DNA from: Deltaproteobacteria bacterium | GTDB lineage: Bacteria; Desulfobacterota; DSM-4660; Desulfatiglandales; Desulfatiglandaceae | NCBI GenBank assembly: GCA_003646995.1 | Contig: QMLZ01000156.1 | Location: forward strand, 1-6,829 | Length of the DNA stretch: 6,829 nt | Direction: 5' to 3' | Shown here: piece after piece, positions 1-6,347 of the stretch | Layout: every line of letters starts with the position of its first letter | Numbering within the stretch: the stretch's first letter is position 1 | Translations under genes and position numbers: made by a program | Notes under the pieces: generated by a model | What the model was told of the DNA's origin: nothing | Seen by the model: the letters and a program-made list of their open reading frames with translations, nothing else | The model's database searches: none

Positions 1-1
1 A

Positions 2-808
2 ACGCATCCCAACGTAAGGGTGGTTAGGGAGGCTGCGGGATCAAGAACCTGTGCCCGAAAGATTTCAGATCTCGGCAGGCCCTGCGACGTTATGGCGTCC
101 GCGGACTATACTGTTATAGAGAACCTACTCATCCCAAAATACGCGGACTGGAATATCTCCTTTGCTACCAATGAAATGGCTATTATGTACCGGCCCGATT
201 CAAGGTATGCCAAGGAGATAAACAGCGGCAATTGGTACAAGATACTCTTAATGGAGGGTGTGCAATACGGCCATTCTGACCCAAACGCTGACCCCTGTGG
301 TTACAGGAGCCAGTTGGTTTGGCAATTGGCTGAAAAATATTATAAGGAACCAGGACTTTATAAAATATTGCGGGCCCATTGCCCTAAGCGGAACGTGAGG
401 CCAAAGGAGACAGACCTAATAGCACTGCTGGAAGCTGGAGAACTGGACTATCTGTTTATTTATCGTTCTGTATGCTTGCAACACGGTATGCCATTTGTCA
501 AGCTTCCTCCACAAATAAACTTAGGATCTTTCAAATATGCGGAGTTTTACAGGCAAGCGAGTATCAGAATATCAGGCAAAACACCCGGAACCTTCATTGA
601 AAAACGCGGGAAGCCAATGATTTACGGAATAACAATCCCTAAAAACTCCCCTAGTCCTGAACTGGCTGCGCGGTTTGTCGCCTTTGTCCTTGGCCCTGAG
701 GGTAGAAGAATTATGGAGAGAAATGGACAACCTATATTATCGGTCCCCAAGGTAACCGGGGATGCATCCGCGTTACCTCTGCTATTGAAGAGGATTCTGG
801 GCAAATGA
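2..808 (+). CDS. wtpA: WtpA tungstate/molybdate-binding protein, 5'-truncated by window edge
   Basis: Periplasmic or lipid-anchored substrate-binding component of a WtpABC (ModA-superfamily) importer that captures tungstate and molybdate. The frame is open from base 2 with no start, and the visible 268 residues begin inside the mature domain (THPNVRVVREAAGSRTC), so the signal peptide and first strand, an estimated 50-65 residues, lie off the window. The GTG at base 20 falls inside conserved sequence and is not the real start. Family blocks seen in order are REAAGSRTCARKI, DVMASADY, YGHSDPNADPCGYR, KETDLIALLEAGELDYLFIYRS, YGITIPKNSP and LGPEGRRIMERNGQP. These fit WtpA better than classical ModA; in archaeal relatives two carboxylates give octahedral oxyanion coordination, and the Asp of GELDY is a candidate for one. 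The gene ends in TGA, 78 bases before the preferred wtpB start, same strand. Confidence in the family is very high; preference for W over Mo cannot be read from sequence. Confidence 0.95.
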   Translation, partial: THPNVRVVREAAGSRTCARKISDLGRPCDVMASADYTVIENLLIPKYADWNISFATNEMAIMYRPDSRYAKEINSGNWYKILLMEGVQYGHSDPNADPCGYRSQLVWQLAEKYYKEPGLYKILRAHCPKRNVRPKETDLIALLEAGELDYLFIYRSVCLQHGMPFVKLPPQINLGSFKYAEFYRQASIRISGKTPGTFIEKRGKPMIYGITIPKNSPSPELAARFVAFVLGPEGRRIMERNGQPILSVPKVTGDASALPLLLKRILGK

Positions 809-886
809 ACCGCTGTTGAGACCTTGCGTTAAAGAGCCATCAAATGTACCCTGATTATCCAATTGAGTGTTCCATATTCTCTTGAT

Positions 887-1672
887 ATGAGCCACAAGAT
901 GAGGAGCTTCAATATAATAGCAGGGTGCCTGGCAACAATCTTGTTGCTGCTTGTTGTCGTGCCTCTTTTGAGAATGATATTGGCCGCGGACCCAAAAATT
1001 TTGCAGGCGACACTGGGTGATGCAGAGGTGGCGAGGTCCATCTTCTTGACTTTTAGGTGCGCCCTTTGGGCGACTCTCATATGCGGCATACTAGGAGTAC
1101 CCCTTGCCTACATTCTGGCCAGATGGGAGTTTCCGGGGCGCGGTGCAATTCAGGGAATCATAGATCTGCCCGTAATGATCCCCCATACTGCGGCGGGGAT
1201 AGCACTGTTAATGGTTTATGGTAAGAGATTCTTTTTAGGCAAGGCTTTTGGGTCCATCGGACTCGATTTTGTTGGTACAGAGGCAGGAATAAGCCTTGCC
1301 ATGGCCTTCGTGTCCCTACCTTTCCTGGTTAATGCGGCGAGAGACGGGTTTTTCTCAATAAATCCGAGGCTGGAAAGGGTGGCACGAACACTTGGCGCTT
1401 CTCCATGGACGACCTTTTTCAAGGTAAGCCTTCCGCTTGCTTGGCGTCCGATCCTCTCAGGGGGTATCATGATGTGGGCAAGAGGAATTTCCGAGTTTGG
1501 GGCGGTGATTGTGCTTGCCTACCATCCCATGACTGCACCTGTTCTCATATGGGAAAGGTTCGAGGCCTATGGTCTGAAGTATGCTAGGCCCGTGGCGGTG
1601 ATCCTAATTCTTTTGTGTTTGCTGATTTTTGGCATCCTGCGCAGTATAGCGTCCAAGAGAAAAGAGGTATAG
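887..1672 (+). CDS. wtpB: WtpB tungstate/molybdate ABC transporter permease
   Basis: Inner-membrane permease of the tungstate/molybdate importer; a homodimer would form the channel between WtpA and the WtpC ATPase. With the ATG at 887 it is 261 residues with about six hydrophobic segments near 10-32, 53-78, 90-112, 134-151, 189-212 and 235-253. The cytoplasmic coupling (EAA) loop is clear at about 162-183, reading LERVARTLGASPWTTFFKVS then LP, with the conserved Gly. WtpB/ModB-type blocks include DLPVMIPHTAAGIAL and WARGISEFGAV. The start is uncertain: the frame is open from a TTG at 863 (8 residues longer) and there is another ATG at 899. None has a good Shine-Dalgarno sequence. I prefer 887 because it is the first ATG and sits one base after the stop of a 13-codon ORF (844-885), which would allow reinitiation. 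The stop is 5 bases before wtpC, as expected in an operon. Confidence 0.93.
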   Translation: MSHKMRSFNIIAGCLATILLLLVVVPLLRMILAADPKILQATLGDAEVARSIFLTFRCALWATLICGILGVPLAYILARWEFPGRGAIQGIIDLPVMIPHTAAGIALLMVYGKRFFLGKAFGSIGLDFVGTEAGISLAMAFVSLPFLVNAARDGFFSINPRLERVARTLGASPWTTFFKVSLPLAWRPILSGGIMMWARGISEFGAVIVLAYHPMTAPVLIWERFEAYGLKYARPVAVILILLCLLIFGILRSIASKRKEV

Positions 1673-1677
1673 CAGCT

Positions 1678-2745
1678 ATGCTTAGGATGGAGGACGTTGA
1701 TGTCCGCTTGGGGCGTTTCAGGCTTCAGAGCATATCGCTGTATCTGAAAAAGGGGGAATATGCTGTAGTTCTTGGTCCTACCGGAACAGGCAAAACCGTA
1801 CTTCTTGAGACCATAGCAGGCATGCACCGCCTCCAAAGCGGTAAAATATTTATAGGGGATAAAGATGTGAGTAGACTACCTCCCGAGGCTAGGAACTTGG
1901 GGGTGGTTTATCAGGATTATGCACTTTTCCCTCATCTTACGGTTTATGACAACATTGCCTTTGGCCTCAAGATAAGAAGGAAGCCTCGGCGGGAGATTAA
2001 ACGGGCCGTGGATAACATGGCACAGTTCCTCGGCATAGAGCCCCTTCTTAAACGCCGCCCCGTGAATCTTTCCGGGGGCGAGCGCCAGCGCGTTTCACTT
2101 GCCCGTGCTCTTATCCTGGACCCGTATGTCCTGCTCTTAGACGAGCCTCTCAGCGCCTTGGATCGGAATACCAGGGATAGGCTTAGAAGGGAACTAAAGA
2201 GAATACACCGTGAAGTGGGTGTGACTATACTGCATATAACCCACGATTTGACAGAGGCCTTTTATCTTGCAGACCATATGGTGATAATGAAAGATGGCAG
2301 GATACTTCAGAGAGGCAAGCCAGAACAGATCCTTCAGAATCCCCGTGAGCGGGCTGTGGCTGAACTGGTGGGTATACAAAATTTGATCAAAGGAATTTCA
2401 CGCAATAATTGGGTGGAAACAGACCTTGGCCTTTTTGAAGTCCCCCTACCATGTCTTGATGAATGTAGTAAACAGACCGAGTTGTTCCTCACAATTCCTT
2501 CGTGGTGTATAGATTTGGACCCAGGTAGGGCCGCGGGACGGTACTCATGGTTGGGTTCCATGGTGGTTGGAGATATGAGCTTTGCTAATGGACATGTTGA
2601 AGTGGAACTAATACATTCGAGTGGAGAAGCCCTTAGGGTAACCTTGTCTCGAAGAGAATATGGTGAGTATGAGGGGAAATTGGATACAGGAAAAACTGTA
2701 AAGGTAGGTATCAGGAAGCAAGGAATCTCTTGCGTGACTGGGTAG
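1678..2745 (+). CDS. wtpC: WtpC tungstate/molybdate ABC transporter ATP-binding protein
   Basis: Cytoplasmic ATPase that powers tungstate/molybdate import through WtpB. It is 355 residues, normal for the family. The nucleotide-binding domain is complete: Walker A GPTGTGKT (33-40), Q-loop YQDYALFPHLTVYDN with Gln79, signature LSGGERQ (131-137), Walker B VLLLDEP (151-157, Glu156), D-loop SALD (159-162) and switch His189 in ITHD. Residues from about 235 onward form the C-terminal regulatory region, with a probable TOBE/MOP-like beta fold near 285-355 that in related transporters may sense cytoplasmic oxyanion; this part is weakly conserved and its role is inferred. The ATG at 1678 lies 5 bases after the wtpB stop, with AGAGG at 1663-1667 as a plausible ribosome site inside the end of wtpB. 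The frame is open further upstream (from about 1615), but that overlaps wtpB and is not expected. Confidence 0.94.
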   Translation: MLRMEDVDVRLGRFRLQSISLYLKKGEYAVVLGPTGTGKTVLLETIAGMHRLQSGKIFIGDKDVSRLPPEARNLGVVYQDYALFPHLTVYDNIAFGLKIRRKPRREIKRAVDNMAQFLGIEPLLKRRPVNLSGGERQRVSLARALILDPYVLLLDEPLSALDRNTRDRLRRELKRIHREVGVTILHITHDLTEAFYLADHMVIMKDGRILQRGKPEQILQNPRERAVAELVGIQNLIKGISRNNWVETDLGLFEVPLPCLDECSKQTELFLTIPSWCIDLDPGRAAGRYSWLGSMVVGDMSFANGHVEVELIHSSGEALRVTLSRREYGEYEGKLDTGKTVKVGIRKQGISCVTG

Positions 2746-2920
2746 CGTTTAATATGATACCAAGGCCAGGAGATATACCTGAGGCTTACTAGGCGTTGAA
2801 AAAACAACATTTTTTGTACTCTCCCAATCAATTTTTCATACCTAGGTGGGTAAGGGATGGATCTATGTAACTTTTCAAGTAGTTATCACGAGAACAAAGC
2901 GCTTGGGACGATAGAAAGTT
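2746..2920. other. Spacer between wtpC and cytochrome gene
   Basis: This 175-base spacer separates the importer operon from the cytochrome gene. It holds an imperfect hairpin around 2764-2784 (GCC/GGC outside AGG/CCT with a two-base bulge) and, downstream, an A6/T6 inverted repeat near 2800-2815. Neither is a textbook terminator. Two perfect 8-base palindromes occur, ACCTAGGT at 2840-2847 and AAGCGCTT at 2897-2904; their role is unknown and both could be chance. I could not assign a sigma-70 promoter with both boxes at good spacing. I see no molybdenum-cofactor riboswitch or tRNA. Its length suggests the cytochrome gene is transcribed from its own promoter. Confidence 0.4.
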
Positions 2921-2931
2921 ATGAAAATTAG
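2857..2931 (+). CDS. Possible 24-codon leader ORF overlapping the cytochrome start
   Basis: An ATG at 2857 is preceded at 7 bases by AGGTGG (2844-2849), a better ribosome site than the one in front of the cytochrome gene. The frame runs 24 codons (MDLCNFSSSYHENKALGTIE then SYEN) to a TAG at 2929-2931, so it overlaps the cytochrome ATG at 2921 by 11 bases in another frame. That arrangement would permit translational coupling of the secreted cytochrome to a leader peptide. The peptide resembles nothing I recognise, and an ORF this short arises easily by chance. Confidence 0.2.
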   Translation: MDLCNFSSSYHENKALGTIESYEN

Positions 2932-4231
2932 GGCAATGCATCTGTGCGTATTTATGGTCTTTTTTTGTGCCCTTGGCTTTCGCTCAGGCATTGGGCGGGC
3001 AGAGGAGGGTTGCATTGGGTGCCACAAGAAGATTAGTCCCGGGCAAGTAAAGGACTGGTCTGTAAGCAAGCATGCTGAAGAAGATGTAACTTGTTCAGTG
3101 TGTCACGGAGAAGAACATAACAGTGCCGAGGATGTATTAAAAGCAAGGCTTCCCGATGAACAGGTCTGCGGGGACTGCCATGAAGAACAGTTGGAATCAT
3201 TTAAAAGAGGAAAACATCAATTTGGATGGACATCCCTTAATTTCTTCCCTGTGACTCACTTGGAACCTGATAATCTGATGGAGGGAGGGAAGGGCTGCGG
3301 TGGCTGCCATAACATGGGAGTCAGGACAGAGCCCCAAAAGAAAGATCAATTGAAAAAAGGCTACCGTTACCAAAATAACTCATGCGACGAATGCCACACC
3401 AGACATAGCTTCTCAAAAAAAGAGGCTCAGCAGCCCTGGGCATGCCAGCAATGCCACATGGGCTATGACCATCCCCAGTGGGAGATGTGGTCCAGTGCCA
3501 AGCATGGGACCAGGTGGTTTAGTAAACAAAACGGTGCCTTGCCCAACGATGCCCAGGTTCCGACATGCCAGGTTTGTCATCTGCCTAATGGAACGCACGA
3601 AAACAGAACCGCATGGGGCTTTCTCGGTGTAAAACTGCCCCTTCCCGAGGACAAGCAATGGGCCGAAGACCAGCTTACCATCCTGAAGGCCCTCGGTATG
3701 ATTAGTCCTGAGACTGTTAAGCCTACCTCCAGGTTGGAACTAGCAAAGACTGTTGATCTTCTAAGATTTGACAAGGAGTCGTGGCAGCGCGAACGGGATA
3801 GGATGGTCAAGGTATGCTCGCGCTGCCATTCTGAACACTATGCCCGCACACAGCTTGAAATGGGCGATGAGATGATGAAACAGGCAGACCACCTACTTGC
3901 GGAAGCAATAAAGATAGTAGCAGGCCTTTACAAGGAGGAGATACTTAAGAGGCGAGGCTCTCAGGCCTTTGCGTATCCAGACTTGCTGTATTTTATGAGA
4001 ACAGATTATAGTGCTGCCTCTGGGGAGAGCTACAAGGAGCTCCCGGATGGCATATCATACATTGAACAGGTGCTGTTTCAAATGTACATGCAAGATCGAA
4101 TGCGTACTTATCAAGGGTTTTACCACATGAACCCTGACTACGCATACTGGTACGGCTGGGCCATGATGACCAAAGATTTGGCTCATATAAAGGAACTGGC
4201 TGCTGAAATGAGGTCTAGCCACGGCAAGTAA
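2921..4231 (+). CDS. Secreted octaheme c-type cytochrome, hydroxylamine oxidoreductase (HAO)-like
   Basis: A 436-residue protein with eight CxxCH haem-binding motifs at residues 31-35, 58-62, 83-87, 126-130, 155-159, 175-179, 216-220 and 299-303. An N-terminal signal peptide (hydrophobic stretch about 7-20, probable cleavage after GRA at 27) sends it to the periplasm, and no C-terminal membrane helix is present. Haem number, long gap between haems 7 and 8, and blocks such as SPGQVKDWSVSKHA, CHMGYDHPQWEMW and CQVCHLPNGTH match the octaheme HAO-like family. In that family haem 4 (here CGGCH, 126-130) is catalytic. True HAO oxidises hydroxylamine with a Tyr-crosslinked P460 haem, whereas relatives lacking the crosslink behave more like reductases. 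The C-terminal Tyr-rich block (residues 397-411, TYQGFYHMNPDYAYWY) may hold the equivalent Tyr, but I cannot align it. Ribosome site is weak (GAAAG). No NapC/NrfH-type quinol partner or cytochrome c554 is adjacent. The octaheme call is certain; hydroxylamine, nitrite or another substrate is undecided. Confidence 0.92.
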   Translation: MKIRAMHLCVFMVFFCALGFRSGIGRAEEGCIGCHKKISPGQVKDWSVSKHAEEDVTCSVCHGEEHNSAEDVLKARLPDEQVCGDCHEEQLESFKRGKHQFGWTSLNFFPVTHLEPDNLMEGGKGCGGCHNMGVRTEPQKKDQLKKGYRYQNNSCDECHTRHSFSKKEAQQPWACQQCHMGYDHPQWEMWSSAKHGTRWFSKQNGALPNDAQVPTCQVCHLPNGTHENRTAWGFLGVKLPLPEDKQWAEDQLTILKALGMISPETVKPTSRLELAKTVDLLRFDKESWQRERDRMVKVCSRCHSEHYARTQLEMGDEMMKQADHLLAEAIKIVAGLYKEEILKRRGSQAFAYPDLLYFMRTDYSAASGESYKELPDGISYIEQVLFQMYMQDRMRTYQGFYHMNPDYAYWYGWAMMTKDLAHIKELAAEMRSSHGK

Positions 4232-4265
4232 GCAAGAAAACGAAGAGTTGCCCGCATTAGTCAAG

Positions 4266-4403
4266 TCAAGAGTTTCCTGGGATTTCTTTTATCATGAGAT
4301 CTACTTCTTCTTGCGAAAAACCTTGTGCCACCAAGTCGTGTACAGAAAGTTTGAAACCTTCCACTGGATCCGGATTACCAATTTGGCCAAGATCAGACAA
4401 CAA
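4266..4403 (-). CDS. Possible 45-residue minus-strand ORF, unknown or gene remnant
   Basis: On the minus strand a frame bounded upstream by a TAG (4413-4415) runs to a TGA at 4266-4268. Its translation has the composition of a real soluble protein: it includes NPDPVEGFKLSVHDLVAQGF followed by SQEEVDLMIKEIPGNS, an amphipathic, acidic helix-like ending. The only upstream starts are TTG codons (4401-4403 or 4398-4400), without a ribosome site, and the putative hairpin at 4402-4430 overlaps the start. It could be a small gene, the tail of a decayed gene, or chance. I do not recognise the family. Confidence 0.22.
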   Translation of the reverse strand: MLSDLGQIGNPDPVEGFKLSVHDLVAQGFSQEEVDLMIKEIPGNS

Positions 4404-4430
4404 AAAGAGCGGCTAAATTTCGGCTTTTTT
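4402..4430 (+). terminator. Possible hairpin with T-tract, upstream of glcD-like gene
   Basis: AAAAAGAGC (4402-4410) can pair with GCTTTTT (4423-4429) if one G is bulged, with a 12-base loop and a run of six T (4425-4430). This is terminator-like and lies after the cytochrome gene, but the GC part of the stem is only three pairs. The structure is T-rich in both directions. It competes with a second fold at 4409-4439. Confidence 0.35.
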
Positions 4431-4439
4431 AGATGCCGC
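4409..4439 (+). promoter_or_regulatory. Alternative hairpin just upstream of glcD ribosome site
   Basis: GCGGC (4409-4413) pairs with GCCGC (4435-4439), and TAAA (4414-4417) with TTTA (4428-4431), leaving a three-base GAT bulge and a 10-base loop. It shares bases with the terminator-like hairpin at 4402-4430, so the two cannot form together, and it ends three bases before the Shine-Dalgarno of the next gene. This is the geometry of an attenuator or antiterminator pair, but no ligand-binding domain is recognised upstream. Regulatory role is inference. Confidence 0.3.
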
Positions 4440-4442
4440 GAT

Positions 4443-4447
4443 AAGGA
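4443..4447 (+). promoter_or_regulatory. Ribosome binding site of glcD-like gene
   Basis: AAGGA lies 9 bases before the ATG at 4457 and supports that start. Confidence 0.6.
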
Positions 4448-4456
4448 CAGTAACAG

Positions 4457-5833
4457 ATGAGGGAGTCAATAAAGCAGAGTTTAATTAAAATAGTGGGAGC
4501 TGAAAATTTTACGGACAAAATAATCGATCTTGTTTCTTATTCCTACGATGCTTCCAGCTACGAGCACAGGCCGGAGTGCGCGGTCTGGGCAGATTCCACA
4601 AAGCAAGTCTCTGAAATCCTGGGGCTGGCAAATAGTGAGAAGATTTCAGTGACAGTGCGGGGAGCGGGAACAGGCCTTGGTGGTTTGGCTGTACCTGCCA
4701 GAGGAGGGATTGTCCTTGACCTGACAAGGATGAACAAGATTCTCGAAATCAATATCGCAGACAGGCTAGCTGTGGTGCAGCCGGGGGTGGTGTATGCTGA
4801 TTTTCAGGCGGCCTTGGAGCCCCATGGTTTCTTTTTTCCCCCAGATCCGGCCAGTGGTGTGGTGTGTACTCTGGGGGGTAATGTGGCCACCAATGCCGGT
4901 GGATTGAGAGCCGCGAAATACGGCACGACCCGAGACTATGTTTTATCGTTAGAAGCAGTGTTAGCAAGCGGAGAGGTAATGAGGGTGGGGGCTAGAACAA
5001 TGAAGACATCCTCCGGTTATGACCTGTGTAGACTTCTTGTGGGATCAGAGGGGACCCTCGCTGTAATCACGGAAATCACTCTAAAGATCAGGCCCAAGGC
5101 TCCTCACCGGGCTACGGCACTCGCGGTGTTTAAGAGCCTTGAAGATGCGGGCAAGGCTGTAACAGAGGTTATGCACTCGGAGGTAACCCCCAGTGTTATG
5201 GAATTGCTGGATGGGATGGTGATCAGGCTTTTAAAGGATCACGCTGGTATTGACTTGCCTGAGGCACAAGCAATGCTTCTAGTTGAAACAGATGGTCTGG
5301 AGGCTGGCTATGTAAAATTTGAGCTGGATAAGGTGGCAGAGATCCTAAGAAAATGCAACGCAACAAGGCTGGAAGTAGCTGGAACTGAGGAAGAGGCAGA
5401 GGCCCTGTGGAAGGCGCGCAAATCAATAGGAGGAATGGTTGGTGCGTTACATCTTGACTGCATGCCGGAAGATATTACCGTACCAATGAGCAAGATAGCA
5501 GAGTTTTTGCGTAGATCTGAGGAGCTTGCCTCGAGGTACGACCTTTCCCTTTTTAATTTTGGACACGTTGGAGACGGTAACCTTCACACCAACATACTTT
5601 ACGATTCAAACGACAGAGACCAGGTATCCCGCTTAGAGGAATTGTTATATGAGCTTCACAAGCTGGCATGTGACTTAGGGGGGACCCTGTCTGGTGAGCA
5701 CGGTATAGGGATGACAAAGGCAAAATATATGCCCCTTGAGCATGATTCCGTAGCCTTAAAGGTGATGCGGACCCTGAAACATGCCCTTGACCCAAACAAT
5801 ATTTTGAACCCAGGAAAGATGGCTTTGGACTAG
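4457..5833 (+). CDS. glcD: FAD-linked 2-hydroxyacid dehydrogenase, GlcD/D-lactate dehydrogenase family
   Basis: A 458-residue flavoprotein of the VAO/PCMH superfamily that oxidises a 2-hydroxy acid (glycolate, D-lactate or similar) to the 2-keto acid. The N-terminal FAD_binding_4 domain (about 35-215) shows the pyrophosphate loop VRGAGTGLGGLAVPARGG (67-84), PPDPASGVVCTLGGNVATNA (128-147) and the GLRAAKYGTTRDYV block. The C-terminal FAD-oxidase domain (about 215-457) carries PEDITVP (337-343), the metal/substrate motif HVGDGNLH (370-377) and SGEHGIG (412-418), ending in LDPNNILNPGKM. Every family landmark is present. The gene has a good ribosome site and is followed 24 bases later by the arsC-like frame. 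Neither GlcE nor the iron-sulfur subunit GlcF is adjacent, and no Fe-S or cysteine-rich domain is fused, so its electron acceptor (EtfAB, a separate CCG protein or a quinone) is unknown. The substrate cannot be fixed from sequence; glcD is used in the broad family sense. Confidence 0.92.
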   Translation: MRESIKQSLIKIVGAENFTDKIIDLVSYSYDASSYEHRPECAVWADSTKQVSEILGLANSEKISVTVRGAGTGLGGLAVPARGGIVLDLTRMNKILEINIADRLAVVQPGVVYADFQAALEPHGFFFPPDPASGVVCTLGGNVATNAGGLRAAKYGTTRDYVLSLEAVLASGEVMRVGARTMKTSSGYDLCRLLVGSEGTLAVITEITLKIRPKAPHRATALAVFKSLEDAGKAVTEVMHSEVTPSVMELLDGMVIRLLKDHAGIDLPEAQAMLLVETDGLEAGYVKFELDKVAEILRKCNATRLEVAGTEEEAEALWKARKSIGGMVGALHLDCMPEDITVPMSKIAEFLRRSEELASRYDLSLFNFGHVGDGNLHTNILYDSNDRDQVSRLEELLYELHKLACDLGGTLSGEHGIGMTKAKYMPLEHDSVALKVMRTLKHALDPNNILNPGKMALD

Positions 5834-5857
5834 GTTCGTCCGTATTGATGATCTATT

Positions 5858-6283
5858 ATGTCCAGGAAAAAAATCCTTTTCATTTGCACCCACAACTCGG
5901 CCCGCTCACAGATAGCAGAATGACTGGTAAATGCCCTACATGGGAGGATATTTGAAGCACGTAGCGCCGGGACAGAACCATCCCGGATCAATCCCCTTGC
6001 TGTTGAGGTGCTTGGAGAGATAGGAATAAACATTTCCGAATATCGTTCCAAAGGGCTGGAACAGTTTATTGCCGAAGAGTTTGACTACGTCATCACTGTT
6101 TGTGATCACGCCAAAGAAACGTGCCCGATTTTCCCGGGTGCCAAGAACACGATTCATAAAGGATTTGAGGATCCTGCATCAGTGTCTGGGCCTTTGCACA
6201 AACAAAAAAAGGCCTTTCGGACAGTACGCGACCAGATAAAAGAGTGGATTGAAAATGAACTAATCTCCATTTGTTTTTCCTGA
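5858..6283 (+). pseudogene. arsC: ArsC thioredoxin-coupled arsenate reductase, interrupted by in-frame TGA at codon 22
   Basis: If the TGA at 5921-5923 is read through, this frame encodes 141 residues of the low-molecular-weight phosphatase fold that reduces arsenate to arsenite, full length for the family. The P-loop Cys10-THNSA-Arg16 (CX5R) followed by SQIAE is intact. Cys82 and Cys89 (VCDHAKETCP) and Asp105 (FEDPA) fall at exactly the positions known from Staphylococcus aureus ArsC, so the redox relay is preserved. The TGA replaces residue 22, normally the Gly of AEG; a single GGA-to-TGA change explains it. The nearest in-frame downstream start (GTG at 6008) gives 91 residues without the catalytic loop, so reinitiation would not yield an enzyme. 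The start is ATG 5858, 24 bases after the GlcD stop, with a weak ribosome site; it was probably co-transcribed. Recent nonsense mutation or sequencing error is most likely. Selenocysteine insertion is less likely, as residue 22 is not a catalytic position. Confidence 0.85.
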
Positions 6284-6324
6284 GCGCAGGTTTTCAAGTA
6301 CCTTGTGCTTAGAGCTATCGCGAA

Positions 6325-6345
6325 TCTCCAAGGAAGAATTGGAGA
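6325..6345. terminator. Inverted repeat between convergent genes, possible terminator
   Basis: A perfect 7-base inverted repeat, TCTCCAA (6325-6331) and TTGGAGA (6339-6345), encloses a 7-base loop between the 3' ends of the arsC-like frame and the convergent cupin gene. The position suits a bidirectional terminator, but neither side has a real T-run, so intrinsic termination is doubtful. It stops two bases before the cupin stop codon. Confidence 0.35.
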
Positions 6346-6347
6346 AC

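Larger units (their letters stand above)
4232..4456. other. Spacer between cytochrome gene and glcD-like gene
   Basis: This 225-base spacer contains no gene recognised with confidence. On the plus strand a TTG-started frame (4248-4460) would give a 70-residue product rich in Phe, His and Arg; it runs in exact antisense register to a more protein-like minus-strand frame and looks like its shadow. The last 60 bases carry overlapping hairpins and the glcD ribosome site. No tRNA cloverleaf or conserved riboswitch was seen. Confidence 0.4.

Noticed and set aside
20..22. GTG as the real start of wtpA
   Set aside because: The frame is open to the window edge, and the sequence before the GTG continues the conserved WtpA domain; a protein starting here would lack a signal peptide.
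2334..2831. 165-residue minus-strand ORF over the end of wtpC
   Set aside because: It lies mostly antisense to a clearly coding ABC ATPase, has no recognisable motif and a shadow-like composition.
2746..2920. Molybdenum/tungsten cofactor riboswitch near the importer
   Set aside because: No conserved Moco aptamer arrangement could be seen, and the spacer is downstream of the importer genes; the upstream leader is outside the window.
4248..4460. 70-residue plus-strand gene before glcD
   Set aside because: It starts at TTG, has a Phe/His/Arg-rich low-plausibility translation, and is in antisense register to a more protein-like minus-strand frame.
5921..5923. UGA read as glycine through an alternative genetic code (as in SR1/Gracilibacteria)
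   Set aside because: The other genes contain many Gly codons and no internal TGA, and wtpA and the arsC frame both end in TGA, so a genome-wide reassignment would not give this pattern.
5921..5960. Selenocysteine insertion at codon 22 of arsC
   Set aside because: The position is normally Gly rather than a redox Cys, catalytic Cys10 is present, and the downstream stem is short with no G in its loop. Kept only as a minor alternative.
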